From contig NZ_KB895376.1 in the NCBI RefSeq assembly GCF_000374825.1, positions 189,460 to 253,459 of the forward strand: 64,000 bases of DNA, in the 5' to 3' direction. Origin of the DNA: Paenibacillus sanguinis 2301083 = DSM 16941 (GTDB taxonomy: Bacteria > Bacillota > Bacilli > Paenibacillales > Paenibacillaceae). Under the pieces are notes generated by a model. The model was not told where the DNA came from. It worked only from the letters and a program-made list of their open reading frames with translations, and did not search any database. The position numbers and the translations under genes are program-made. Positions 1 through 9,229 of the stretch are shown piece after piece; position 1 is the first letter of the stretch, and every line of letters begins with the position of its first letter.

Positions 1-156
1 GTACACCAACTGCAAGATGACTCCGAACACAAGCCCAAGCCCCAGTCCGGCAAACACCCGCTTTGTAAAAGAAATATGTTTCTTCTGCATCCATATCAGA
101 ACACCGATAAGCACCAGCATAACCGCTACATTAATGATAATACGCAATGTATCCAT
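1..156 (-). CDS. tcyP: L-cystine sodium symporter TcyP, N-terminal part only
   Basis: The window edge leaves 52 N-terminal codons, beginning MDTLRIIINVAVMLVLIGVL and running on through a cytosolic MQKKH turn into a second hydrophobic segment. This closely matches the start of B. subtilis TcyP, a dicarboxylate/amino acid:cation symporter family protein that imports cystine. The ATG at 156 is preceded by a GGGGGGAG ribosome site. The rest of the transport domain lies outside the window. Family assignment rests only on this N-terminus, so it is good but not certain. Confidence 0.8.
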   Translation of the reverse strand, partial: MDTLRIIINVAVMLVLIGVLIWMQKKHISFTKRVFAGLGLGLVFGVILQLVY

Positions 157-467
157 AACTGCACTCCCCCCGTACAAAGTCTTCTAATTATTATTCACTG
201 GCCTTTGGGCTTTATGCCCAATTTCCAAGCACAAAATGTATAATAGCACAAACACAAGTATTTTGATAGGATTAATTTTGGAGCAAAATAGAACAAGGAC
301 CTTCAGCTTATTGCTGGGTCCTTGTTTATGGTAACGATTATATGGAGCAACGGGAATTAACCGGAACTGGTCGTGGGGTCGCATTGAACCATATCACCAA
401 CTCAACAGGATCGAGAGTAGAGCTTTCCTCCTCGTCTAATCTTTAGCGCATCTCAGTTCAACTCGTC
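157..467. other. Intergenic region between pulA and tcyP
   Basis: This 311-bp gap lies between two leftward genes. It contains the hairpin at 292-326, which would end pulA transcription, and an AT-rich stretch around 215-290 with TATTAT/TATACA on the minus strand that could serve as the tcyP promoter -10. I could not find a convincing -35 for it. No riboswitch-like structure or credible coding region was recognised. Confidence 0.4.
292..326 (-). terminator. Intrinsic terminator after pulA
   Basis: AACAAGGACC (292-301) pairs with GGTCCTTGTT (317-326). On the minus strand the stem is followed by a U-rich stretch (CTATTTTG). It lies downstream of the pullulanase gene. Confidence 0.6.
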
Positions 468-2498
468 TCAGCGCGCCACGGCCAGCACCACGATCCCGAT
501 GCCGCGCACCTCCAGGCGCGGCATCGGGGCTTCGGCTGCCCCGCCGGTGGCAGCCGCACCCCGCAGGGGGAGCTGCAGCAGCTCCCCCGCTGCCGGGGCG
601 CTCGCGCCTGCGTTCAGCAGCGCGAGCACATGCTCACCGCCGAACCGGACCTCCCAGGGTCCGAGGGCGGGCAGCTCCAGCGACAACGCGCCGGGGCGGG
701 CGTTGTAGAGCACGTACAGGTGGCGGTCGGGGTCGCCGCCTGCATGATCGCGCAGCGTGAACGCAACTGCGCGTGCCGGGGCCGCCTCGAAGCGGAGCCG
801 AGCGCGGATCTCCTCCGCCGTGCGCAAGCGAAACGCGGGATGCGAACGGCGCAAAGCGATCAAGCTGCGCATATAGGACACATCGTCCTGACGCTCCGCA
901 CAACGTCGCCAATCCAGCCAGTTAATCTCGACGCTGGACTGGTAGCTGTTCTCTACCCCGCCCTTGGTCCGCATAAATTCCTGTCCGGCGTGGAGGAACG
1001 GGATGCCCTGGCTCGTCAAGACGATGGCCGACGCCAGCCGGTGCATGTCCCGGCGCTCTTCCTCCGTAGCATCCGGCACGGACAAGGCCAGCTTATCCCA
1101 TAGAGTGTGGTTATCATGACACTCCGCAAAATTCACGGATTGCGCAGGGGACTGCGCGAACTGCTGAATGGCTTCTTCATAGAAGATGCCTCCAACTACG
1201 GCACACTTGATGCCTTCCTCGCAGCCCTCTGCGCCGCTGACAAAGCCTTTAACCGGTGCATGGAACACCGGGCCTTTGATTGCATCGCGCAGCCCGTCAT
1301 TAAACATGCCGATTCCGGGCAGCTTGGCAGCATTGCTTTGATTAGCCTGAAGTTCCTGGGGCAACACCGTCTCCATCTGCCAGCCCTCCCCAATCATCAG
1401 CAGCGAAGGGGCCAACTCATCCAGACGACGGCGAATCTCGCGCATCGTGGTAATATCCATCAACCCCATCAGATCAAAGCGAAAGCCATCGATATGATAT
1501 TCCCGAGCCCAATAGAGCACCGAGTCCACGATATATTTACTCATCATGGGCCGCTGTGTCGCACACTCATTGCCGCAGGCAGAACCGTTGGACAAAGTGC
1601 CATCCGCCCGATAACGCAAATAGTAACCCGGCACCAGCCTGCTGAAATGGATAAGGTAACCATCATATACATGATTATAAACAACATCCATCACAACCCG
1701 CAGACCGCTGGCATGAAGCTCCTGTATACAGCGTTTGAGCTCCGCAATCCTTACTGTCGGAACATAGGGATCGGTCGCATAAGACCCCTCCGGGACATTA
1801 TAATGATGCGGATCATACCCCCAATTGTAGCGGGAATCATCCGGCGCTTCTTCATCTATACTTTCCTTGGCGTAGTCAAAAACAGGCAATAACTGAACAT
1901 GCGTTACCCCAAGGCTCACGATGTGATCCAGCCCCGTGGCTATTCCTTGTGGGGAACGGGTTCCTTTCTCGCAAAGACCCAGAAATTTTCCCTTATGTCT
2001 AATCCCGCTCTCCGGATGCACGGATGCGTCGCGCACATGCAGCTCATAAAAGACCGCATCGACAGGGGACAGTAAGGTTGGACGAGAATTCAGGTCCTGC
2101 TCCCATCCCGGCGGATCCGTCTCCTTAAGATCAAGGATGGCAGCTTTTTCTCCATTCACTGCAACCGCCCTGGCATAAGGGTCTACCGCCTCATTCCATT
2201 GCGATCCTATTCGCACCCGGTAAGTGTACAGCCAGCTTCGATAATCACCGGCAATTGCCAACGTCCATGTCCCCCGAATATCCCGCTGCATCACCATCTC
2301 GCTGGCTGACTCATCTTCCCCGGAAATATAGAGAACCACCCTCGCCTCAGAGGCAGTAGGCGCCCATAAGCGAAAGCGTGTCTGCTCCGGCGTATATACA
2401 GCCCCCAGGTCATTGCCGTCATAGAAATAATGCTGGTCAAATGCCAAAGCATCGAATACGGAAATTCCGTCTGTGACTGCCGGATCACCGTAATCCAT
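468..2498 (-). CDS. pulA: Type I pullulanase
   Basis: This is a GH13 debranching enzyme that hydrolyses alpha-1,6 links in pullulan, glycogen and limit dextrins. An N-terminal CBM48-like domain (about residues 25-120) precedes the barrel. The pullulanase hallmark YNWGYDP is at 224-230. Region I is DVVYNH (271-276); region II is GFRFDLMG with nucleophile Asp342; region III is IGEGW with acid Glu371; region IV is ECHDNHT with Asp462. There is no signal peptide, so it is probably cytoplasmic. The ATG at 2498 is the conservative start, but the best ribosome site (GGAGG, 2536-2540) lies 7 nt before an in-frame CTG at 2528 that would add ten residues (reading LAVQKDYAGS). The 3' quarter (about 480-900) is much richer in GC than the rest. 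Divergent from the LysR gene. Confidence 0.93.
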   Translation of the reverse strand: MDYGDPAVTDGISVFDALAFDQHYFYDGNDLGAVYTPEQTRFRLWAPTASEARVVLYISGEDESASEMVMQRDIRGTWTLAIAGDYRSWLYTYRVRIGSQWNEAVDPYARAVAVNGEKAAILDLKETDPPGWEQDLNSRPTLLSPVDAVFYELHVRDASVHPESGIRHKGKFLGLCEKGTRSPQGIATGLDHIVSLGVTHVQLLPVFDYAKESIDEEAPDDSRYNWGYDPHHYNVPEGSYATDPYVPTVRIAELKRCIQELHASGLRVVMDVVYNHVYDGYLIHFSRLVPGYYLRYRADGTLSNGSACGNECATQRPMMSKYIVDSVLYWAREYHIDGFRFDLMGLMDITTMREIRRRLDELAPSLLMIGEGWQMETVLPQELQANQSNAAKLPGIGMFNDGLRDAIKGPVFHAPVKGFVSGAEGCEEGIKCAVVGGIFYEEAIQQFAQSPAQSVNFAECHDNHTLWDKLALSVPDATEEERRDMHRLASAIVLTSQGIPFLHAGQEFMRTKGGVENSYQSSVEINWLDWRRCAERQDDVSYMRSLIALRRSHPAFRLRTAEEIRARLRFEAAPARAVAFTLRDHAGGDPDRHLYVLYNARPGALSLELPALGPWEVRFGGEHVLALLNAGASAPAAGELLQLPLRGAAATGGAAEAPMPRLEVRGIGIVVLAVAR

Positions 2499-2557
2499 CG
2501 ACCCGGCATAGTCCTTTTGTACAGCCAGCCCTGTTCCTCCTCTCTGCTTATTGCTTT

Positions 2558-2588
2558 ATCATATGGCAGGATTCCCTCAAGCGGTCAA
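2558..2588 (-). promoter_or_regulatory. Possible sigma-A promoter for pulA
   Basis: On the minus strand TTGACC (2583-2588) and TATGAT (2558-2563) are 19 nt apart, wider than ideal. They lie just upstream of the strong ribosome site at 2536-2540. No clear CcpA cre site was found. Confidence 0.3.
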
Positions 2589-2757
2589 ACAATATTTCGA
2601 TGCTGCAGGAGCACCCTTAAATATCATATTATGTTTTTCATTGATCGCTTATAATGACCTTACTCGCTCCCATTTCCTCCTTTAGCATTTCCCAAGATTT
2701 TTTGTTAAGGATTTCAGAAACAATACGGAGTGTCTACATGAAAGAGGTCGTTACATC

Positions 2758-3654
2758 TTGAATATTCGCAAATTACAATATATCTGTACCATTGCAGAAG
2801 AACAAAATATTACGAAGGCAGCGCAAATGCTATTTGTCGCCCAGCCTTATTTAAGCGCTTTGATTACTAATGTTGAAAAAAGCCTTGGCGTTAAGCTGTT
2901 TGATCGCTCTGTATCTCCTCTCCAGCTAACCTATGCAGGCCATTTATATATCGAAGCTGCCTATAAAATGATCGACCTGCATAATCAATTAGAGCATAAA
3001 CTACAAGATATAAAGCAGTTAAAGGCAGGAAAGGTTAGCGTCGGCTGTCCGTTTAGCCTTGGCTCCTATATCCTGCCTTTGATCCTGCCTAAATTTCACC
3101 TCAAGTATCCTGCAATTAAGCTGGAGCTACATGAATTACTGATTGCTGAAATGGAACACAGGTTAGCTAGAGGGCAACTGGACGTTGCTTTTACATCCTC
3201 CATGACACAGGACAAAAACCTGAGTCATGTACCAATTCTGAATCAGGTGTACAAGCTAGCTACCCATGCCCATCATCCCTTTGTTCAGAAATTCCCGGAT
3301 CGGCTGCTCTCCGTGTCTGATTTGGCAAATGAGCAATTTGTATCTAACATTCCGGGAACACTATTCAGAGAACAACTTGAGCAATTTTTCCAAGAAGCAA
3401 AGCTCGATTATAATGTGCTGCTAAATTGTAAAAATAGTGAAACCGCTAAAGCGTTAGTCGCTCAAGGATTTGGTGTCATGTTCCTGCACGAATCAATGAT
3501 TGACAAGGAGAACAACCCGCATCATCTTGTCTACTTTTCACTAAAGGAGCAGGCGCCTAAATTTACCATCTCCATTGTCACCAATCCACAGACCTACACC
3601 AGTCTAGCTGCCTCTAAATTCTTAGAGATGGTCTACAGTGAGTTCCAGGTTTGA
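2758..3654 (+). CDS. LysR-family transcriptional regulator
   Basis: This 298-residue protein has the LTTR layout: an N-terminal winged helix-turn-helix (MNIRKLQYICTIAEEQNITK, with AAQMLFVAQPYLSALI as recognition region) and a periplasmic-binding-protein-like effector domain from about residue 90. The start is TTG at 2758, preceded by AAAGAGG. It is divergent from pulA and convergent with the flavoprotein gene, with which it shares a terminator. Its targets cannot be read from sequence: it could control pulA, the flavoprotein or itself. The coding sequence is AT-richer than pulA. Confidence 0.9.
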   Translation: MNIRKLQYICTIAEEQNITKAAQMLFVAQPYLSALITNVEKSLGVKLFDRSVSPLQLTYAGHLYIEAAYKMIDLHNQLEHKLQDIKQLKAGKVSVGCPFSLGSYILPLILPKFHLKYPAIKLELHELLIAEMEHRLARGQLDVAFTSSMTQDKNLSHVPILNQVYKLATHAHHPFVQKFPDRLLSVSDLANEQFVSNIPGTLFREQLEQFFQEAKLDYNVLLNCKNSETAKALVAQGFGVMFLHESMIDKENNPHHLVYFSLKEQAPKFTISIVTNPQTYTSLAASKFLEMVYSEFQV

Positions 3655-3661
3655 ACTTGAT

Positions 3662-3692
3662 GGAGGGGCAACTCAGCCTGAGTTGCCCCTCC
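3662..3692. terminator. Bidirectional terminator between convergent genes
   Basis: GGAGGGGCAACTCAG (3662-3676) is a perfect inverted match of CTGAGTTGCCCCTCC (3678-3692). It lies in the 44-nt gap between the LysR gene and the flavoprotein gene. The tails are only weakly U-rich. Confidence 0.7.
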
Positions 3693-3698
3693 TATTCC

Positions 3699-5657
3699 CT
3701 ATTGCTTCAGTTCCTTCGCGATATTCATGGCTGCCAAACGTCCAGAGTTAAGAGCAAGTGAAAATGCTGCTCCTTCAATATCATAATAAGGATTAGAATA
3801 CATGCTTCCTGCATCCACACCAGCAACATACAAGCCTTCAATTGGTGTACGATCTTTATTCAAGGCACGTAAATTGTCATCTACACGTACACCGCCAATA
3901 GTACACCAAGCACTTGGCTGATACTCGAACACATAATAAGGACCTTTATGAATTGGTTGTAAAAAGGCTTTATCCTTGCCAAACTGGGTATCTACACCTT
4001 TTTTAGCCATCTCATTATAGGCTTGCACCGTTTCTTCCAGGTTTGTGAGCTTGAAGGCTTCGGCAGCTTCTTGAAGTGTATCTGCCTTCACACCCCAGCC
4101 TTGTTCAATGGCTTGTTCTACACCTGCATCCAAATTTTCCAGCTTACGTCCATCCAGTGTCTTTTTCCCATAGACCCACTCTGCTGGACTGCCAATATGC
4201 TGGTACACGCCTTTGGTTTTTAATCCGTCCATATAGGCCTGGTCTACAACTGCATAATACAAGCCTTCTCGCAGTGTAACTATCCCACCTGTAGATAACG
4301 GCTCCTTAGCAATCAGTCCTTCATTATTAAAGCGGTTGCCTTCACGATTCACAAGCAAGGTGCCATATACCCCAAGATTCAGGGCTTCATTTGCATTTCT
4401 TTTCCAAGTGCCATTTTTTTCATTGGATGCCGAAAACTCATTTGCCACAATACCAAAATTGCTATCCAGCATTCCGCCCGCTTCTACGATCATATCCATT
4501 CCTTCACCCACACTCAGCGTAGAGCCTAGCGGATTTACCTTCACACCACCGAAATACTCCTTCATCAACTCATCATTACCTAAGAATCCGCCTGTTGCCA
4601 TAATGACCGACTTCGCATGGACGATTACCTTCGTGCCATCTGCTTTCTCGGCTTCCACACCAACTGCTTTCCCATTATCAATTAATACCTTCTTGCCAGT
4701 AGTTTCAAACAGGAATTGTCCGCCATGGCTTTCTACATCCTTTTGCAATATGCCCATACGATCCAGACCTTTTTTCTCAAACTTCATCCGCGGGCGATAG
4801 CCAACACCGAAGTTATCTTCCCGTAGTGAAATCTCCATGCCCAGGTCCTGGAACATATCAATCGTCTCACCTGAAATCTCCAATGCCTGACGTACCAAGG
4901 ACGCATTCACTGTCGAGGAAGAATAATCCATCATACGATTGAATACATCATCCACGGTAAAGGTCTCCCCGGCTTCCTTCTGAATTCGCGAACCAACAGC
5001 GATAGGACCACCCGCCATTGCGCCATTGCTGACTGCAACGCTTGCCCCTTTTTCAAGGACAATAACCTTAAGCCCACTACGCGCTGCTTCCATTGCACCG
5101 GTCATTCCACCAGCTCCTGCTCCTACAATAACAACATCTGTAGTAAGTTCCTGTACCTCTGTAGACTTCTTCGCTTTACTCATAGATTTTAGAGCCGTGA
5201 CATCCCCGCCTGCTTGCTGGACAGCATCGGCAACGGCATCCAGGATCGCATTACTTGTCAGACTTGCCCCAGCCACAGCATCAATTGCCAGGCTCTGCTG
5301 ATCTACAATTTGCTCCGGAATGCGCGCTAATGCCGCATCGCTGACTCCCTTGGTTTCGCCATTTTCTCCCTGGATTACAACAGATTCAATTTTATTTTTG
5401 GTAAAAGTAACTTCTACCTTCACTTCACCATTTTTACCCTTCCCTGTGCCTACGTATGTACCCTCTTTGTAATTTTGCAGGGTAGCTTCATTACCAGCAG
5501 GCTCCGCAGATGAATTATTCTGCTCCATTTTTGTCTTATTTTCTCCATTTGCCCCATTACTCGCCCCATTGTCACACGCCGTCAATAGCATTGCAGATGC
5601 AAGCAAAAGACTTAATGAGATATTCAGAGCTTTTCTCCATGACTTTAAGTTCCTCAT
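3699..5657 (-). CDS. FMN-binding/FAD-dependent lipoprotein reductase, fumarate reductase superfamily
   Basis: The ATG at 5657 follows GGGAGGAAG and gives 652 residues with a lipoprotein signal (LTAC lipobox, Cys28), so the enzyme should sit outside the membrane. Residues about 62-150 are an FMN-binding domain ending DAVAGASLTS, which resembles the ApbE flavinylation site. An FAD-binding domain begins at TDVVIVGAGAGG (about 173). The C-terminal region is that of flavocytochrome c/fumarate reductase-like enzymes. Where Shewanella Fcc3 has the catalytic HHTMGG and GANRLG motifs, this protein has WCTIGG (about 584-589) and SMYSNPYYD. The substrate is therefore probably not fumarate. Such enzymes take electrons from membrane quinol or flavin relays in Firmicutes. 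No ApbE gene lies nearby. Confidence 0.88.
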   Translation of the reverse strand: MRNLKSWRKALNISLSLLLASAMLLTACDNGASNGANGENKTKMEQNNSSAEPAGNEATLQNYKEGTYVGTGKGKNGEVKVEVTFTKNKIESVVIQGENGETKGVSDAALARIPEQIVDQQSLAIDAVAGASLTSNAILDAVADAVQQAGGDVTALKSMSKAKKSTEVQELTTDVVIVGAGAGGMTGAMEAARSGLKVIVLEKGASVAVSNGAMAGGPIAVGSRIQKEAGETFTVDDVFNRMMDYSSSTVNASLVRQALEISGETIDMFQDLGMEISLREDNFGVGYRPRMKFEKKGLDRMGILQKDVESHGGQFLFETTGKKVLIDNGKAVGVEAEKADGTKVIVHAKSVIMATGGFLGNDELMKEYFGGVKVNPLGSTLSVGEGMDMIVEAGGMLDSNFGIVANEFSASNEKNGTWKRNANEALNLGVYGTLLVNREGNRFNNEGLIAKEPLSTGGIVTLREGLYYAVVDQAYMDGLKTKGVYQHIGSPAEWVYGKKTLDGRKLENLDAGVEQAIEQGWGVKADTLQEAAEAFKLTNLEETVQAYNEMAKKGVDTQFGKDKAFLQPIHKGPYYVFEYQPSAWCTIGGVRVDDNLRALNKDRTPIEGLYVAGVDAGSMYSNPYYDIEGAAFSLALNSGRLAAMNIAKELKQ

Positions 5658-5850
5658 GACTCTACTTCCTCCCAATTCAAGCTGTAGGTTTAGATTCGCT
5701 AACATAATTAACTATGAGAAGAACAAACAAATGAGAAATATTTCACATAGTTTTGAATCTGTTATTCATTGTGCATGAAAAGGGGTATTGACGCTAATAC
5801 GTGATTTCGATATTTACTATAATGATTTGGTTATAATGCAGCCTTACAGA

Positions 5851-5895
5851 AAAAGCGCAATCGCAGGGTTTCACTTGACCCTCACAATTGCGCTT
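5851..5895 (-). terminator. Terminator after the 956-residue secreted protein gene
   Basis: AAGCGCAA plus AGGGT (5853-5869) pairs with ACCCT and TTGCGCTT (5878-5895). The run of A before it gives a U tail on the minus strand. Confidence 0.65.
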
Positions 5896-5972
5896 CTCCG
5901 TATGCAAATGCAGCACGATTTGCGTCTGTCTATGTTATGAAATGTTCCCGTTCAGGCAGTATGCGATACGTT

Positions 5973-8843
5973 TTACGCCGCCGCCCTCATCCCCGGTATG
6001 ATATCGGAGGCGACCACGTCCAGGTTGTAACGCTCTGCTCCTGTCATTATTGCTACATCAGCTACCGGAGCGATCAGGTCAGCTTCGGAAGAGCTTGGCA
6101 CCACGTGGGCCAGCGTTAGCGGCTTTAATTGATAAGTCCCGCGGAACACGGAAGCAACACCAGTAAGGTCCACTTGCGAGCCCTCGGGATGCAGTGTATT
6201 AAACTCGTCCAAGGTTACGCCTGTTCGTCCGTCAAACCGAACACGAATCGTTTGTCCCCCCTCGGACAACGCATTAAATTCAAATGATCCTGCCGGAGCT
6301 GCTGTAACCACATCCTGTATTACCACATTCGTTAAGGTGATGAGCTGCCCTTGGTTTAATTCGTTTACCGTGTCCTGAATTTGCGGCAAAGGAAGTGGCG
6401 CAGTCCCAAGCTTTTCGACATGCACCGGATTCTCCAGCTCCACCTCGCCGTTGTACACGGTACGGACCGCACTGATGCGAATCAGATCGCCCGCCTGATA
6501 ACCCGTGTCGGATTGGAATACATAAATTCCTGCTGTTTCATCCTGCAAGTAAAAACCTTGGCCGCCGAATAGACCGGGCTGAGAAGTAATTACTCCTTCA
6601 ACAGTGACCACGGTCCCCTCAGCAGCTTCACGGGCAACGAAAATGGTAGATACCTCAGGCACAGGAGGATGATCCCCTGGCAGCGGCTCAGCCGCCACAT
6701 TCCCCAGAGTCACCTGATTCGTAATGACATTGGCGCTGCCTTGCTTCAAACGCAGGTTGGCTTTAGCAGCCGTTACACCCGGTTTAAGCTGCACCGTCAA
6801 ATCCCTGGAGGCATAACCTTGAGCATTTCCCGTCAATGAAAACTCGGGGCTATAGTTATAGCCGGACCATGTACCCGCATCATGCTTAAATCTGGCAATC
6901 TGCTCCCCGCCAGGCAAATAAATACCCGCACGCAGACCGGAGACAGTCTGTCCCGGCGTTAGTCCATTCGCCGTCAAGCGAATTTGGAATTCCTGCCGGG
7001 TCGGAAGAGTAGCTTGATGAACAAAGGCCAAAACGGGCTCCGTCTCTGGAGCTTTTGTAGAGCCGTAAGACCCTGGCTTGAAGGTGGCCGGGTCATACCA
7101 TTTGTATCCGGGAGCCGGCTGCGCCCATGGTTCTGGCTCAGGCTCTGTTGTCAATGCCGGTGCCTCGTCAGCATCCAGGACGGTTGGCGTGTCCAGCTCC
7201 AACCCCGGCACCTCACTGAACGAAGTATAGTTCTCATCATGGGCCAGCCACTTGACGGTTTGTACCAGGAACAAGGCATCATCTACTTCTTTAAAGCCGT
7301 CATAGGTTTTCTTTGCTTGTCCATTTTCTTCACGGACGTATTTGGGAGTTGCGTCCTCCACCGGCGAAGAATCACCGATAAAGGCCGCCTTGCCCAGACC
7401 TAACTTTCCAATGGCCGCATACGGACCCTCAGCCCGGCCCCCGTTATTATAAACACCTTCATCTACCGCATTGCCCCATGCCGGTACACCGACAGGAACA
7501 TACACCAGACCTTTAGCCTTCTCCGGGTCCAGAATAGCCAGCGTAGAACCAGCGTGCATCGCCACCGCGTCCACGCCGGCCGTGATTCCAAAACTTTGAG
7601 ATGGACTGGCAATATCATTAGCGTTGACATCTCCAATCGCATTGAAGCGGAATCTCACGCCGAAATGGTCTGCCAGCCAGTCTGAGCTGGCAACCCCTTG
7701 CATCGCCGGAGAGCCGGCTTCCGCCGAGGACATCCCCTTGGCCGGATTTTCATAAGCTCCACGCCGATAGCCATTGAAGACCTCTGAGGCATCCCAGCGG
7801 TTCTTATTGCGGTCAGCATTGTAATGATCGGAAATAAAGAAGACGGCCCCGCCATCCTCTACATATTGTACCAGTGCCTCTTGCTCCGACGTTTTAAACG
7901 GAATATTGGCCTCTGGAATGATAAATACATCATAAGGCTGCAAGCCCGCATAAGTTATAGGCGCCTCGCCAAATGTATACGGTACTGGACGTTCCAGAGA
8001 ATCTACGGTAAAGCCAGCCTCCCGCAGCCCTTGGGCAAAATCAGAAAAAGCACCATCTATGATCCAGTCGGCTGCACCCGCAGTTTGGGCATGCGCATTG
8101 TCGAATAGCACACTTTTTCCCGTACCATCCGGTAAAGATGGGGTTTCACCAGGTTCTTCTTCATCCGGGTCTTCTCCCGGTTCTTCCCCTTCACCAGGGT
8201 TGCCGGGCTCCGTAGTAGACAAAGTTATTTGCGTAACGCTCTTCAGCCCCGGGAAATTGTTGTAGGCAGCCAGTGTGCCCGAGACATAAATCTGCTGTCC
8301 GATCAAATCAGGATTGCTTTGCAGACCGAACTGCGCACGTAATCCAGAGGGGACTTGTACATTGACAAGCTTGGCCTTATCCCGTTCTCCTGCCGCATCG
8401 GCAATCAGGAGATTGAAGTCATTACCAAAGGGGGCTGTGAAGTTAGCAGATAAGGAGCCTGTAGCATGTCCTACAACAGTGCCGGCAACCCAGACTGCTT
8501 CACCGTTATTGCCTTTGGCAATAGCATCCGCAACACGAATCCGGGCTACGTCTGCATAAATGCCGATCTGTTCGCTGTCGGTCTGCTCCGCAGCTTCCAG
8601 GCCTGCACCTGGGGTTGACCCAGGATTTACAGGTAAAGCTTCTTCCGGCTGCTGAAGATCAGGCAGCAGTTCCTCCGTTACTTGCTGTGTCAAAGCTGAG
8701 GATTCTTGCGTCTGGACTACCGCTTGCACGTCCTGTGCAGCTTCAGCCGCTACGGACGCCCCCCATCCCGGCATCCCGGTTATTGCCAAAATCCCTGCCA
8801 GCATGAGGCCAAGCCATTTCTTGCGCCAAGCGTTCATCATCAA
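5973..8843 (-). CDS. Large secreted multidomain protein (OB-fold, GATase-like, OB-fold)
   Basis: This 956-residue protein begins with a Sec signal peptide (MMMNAWRKKWLGLMLAGIL) and the ATG follows GGGAGGAA. Residues about 98-210 look like a secreted OB-fold domain (IRVADAI, WVAGTVVG, IYVSGTLAAY). An acidic Gly/Glu/Pro linker follows (about 213-240). Residues about 245-540 resemble a class-I glutamine amidotransferase-like fold (LFDNAHAQTAG, YDVFIIPEANI, GGAVFFISDHYN). An Ig-like stretch comes next, then a second OB region (about 730-925) like those in secreted nucleases of the YhcR type. No nuclease or phosphatase catalytic domain is visible. Function is unknown; binding of nucleic acid or sugar at the cell surface is only a guess. 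It stands alone between terminators. Confidence 0.8.
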   Translation of the reverse strand: MMMNAWRKKWLGLMLAGILAITGMPGWGASVAAEAAQDVQAVVQTQESSALTQQVTEELLPDLQQPEEALPVNPGSTPGAGLEAAEQTDSEQIGIYADVARIRVADAIAKGNNGEAVWVAGTVVGHATGSLSANFTAPFGNDFNLLIADAAGERDKAKLVNVQVPSGLRAQFGLQSNPDLIGQQIYVSGTLAAYNNFPGLKSVTQITLSTTEPGNPGEGEEPGEDPDEEEPGETPSLPDGTGKSVLFDNAHAQTAGAADWIIDGAFSDFAQGLREAGFTVDSLERPVPYTFGEAPITYAGLQPYDVFIIPEANIPFKTSEQEALVQYVEDGGAVFFISDHYNADRNKNRWDASEVFNGYRRGAYENPAKGMSSAEAGSPAMQGVASSDWLADHFGVRFRFNAIGDVNANDIASPSQSFGITAGVDAVAMHAGSTLAILDPEKAKGLVYVPVGVPAWGNAVDEGVYNNGGRAEGPYAAIGKLGLGKAAFIGDSSPVEDATPKYVREENGQAKKTYDGFKEVDDALFLVQTVKWLAHDENYTSFSEVPGLELDTPTVLDADEAPALTTEPEPEPWAQPAPGYKWYDPATFKPGSYGSTKAPETEPVLAFVHQATLPTRQEFQIRLTANGLTPGQTVSGLRAGIYLPGGEQIARFKHDAGTWSGYNYSPEFSLTGNAQGYASRDLTVQLKPGVTAAKANLRLKQGSANVITNQVTLGNVAAEPLPGDHPPVPEVSTIFVAREAAEGTVVTVEGVITSQPGLFGGQGFYLQDETAGIYVFQSDTGYQAGDLIRISAVRTVYNGEVELENPVHVEKLGTAPLPLPQIQDTVNELNQGQLITLTNVVIQDVVTAAPAGSFEFNALSEGGQTIRVRFDGRTGVTLDEFNTLHPEGSQVDLTGVASVFRGTYQLKPLTLAHVVPSSSEADLIAPVADVAIMTGAERYNLDVVASDIIPGMRAAA

Positions 8844-8944
8844 CCATTCCTCCCTATCCTGTATGATTGGACTACTCCTTCATCATAGAAGCGATTGAAT
8901 TGCTGATGATTACCTGAATGTTAAAATATTGTAATTTATCACAT

Positions 8945-8983
8945 AAAAAACACATCTTGCCATTTGTAACGATGCAAGATGTG
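8945..8983 (-). terminator. Terminator after the small membrane protein gene
   Basis: CACATCTTGC (8951-8960) pairs perfectly with GCAAGATGTG (8974-8983). The A-run at 8945-8950 supplies a U tail on the minus strand. Confidence 0.8.
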
Positions 8984-9019
8984 TTCGATCAGTTGCTATA
9001 TCATGAGTTACTCGTCTTG

Positions 9020-9229
9020 TTATCCAAACCAGGATTTAATCATAACGGCGTCAGAAGCCAGAAAGACCAGCAGGCTGATGATCCCAAAGCCAATGGCAAA
9101 CAGGTTCTTCTTCGGGCGTTCCATGAGCAAGCGAACTACACCGATAAAAATAATGATTGTAAATAAAATCATAAAAATATCGAACCCGTTGAACGTTGCT
9201 GCCGATGCTCCGGTCGTTGCAAGCAACAT
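9020..9229 (-). CDS. Small two-helix membrane protein, DUF2759-like
   Basis: This 69-residue protein has two hydrophobic helices (FDIFMILFTIIIFIGVV and FAIGFGIISLLVFLAS) separated by a short basic loop (RLLMERPKKN). The ATG at 9229 is preceded by GAGGGGGG and the gene ends before its own terminator, so it is very likely real. The pattern recalls B. subtilis YqgW/DUF2759 proteins of unknown role; that match is from memory and moderate. Confidence 0.7.
   Translation of the reverse strand: MLLATTGASAATFNGFDIFMILFTIIIFIGVVRLLMERPKKNLFAIGFGIISLLVFLASDAVMIKSWFG

Noticed and set aside
184..384. Leftward 66-codon frame between pulA and tcyP
   Set aside because: It spans the terminator hairpin and lacks a ribosome site.
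5900..6000. Frameshift at the 3' end of the 956-residue protein gene
   Set aside because: The alternative frames past the stop give no domain-like continuation, so the stop at 5973 is taken as real.
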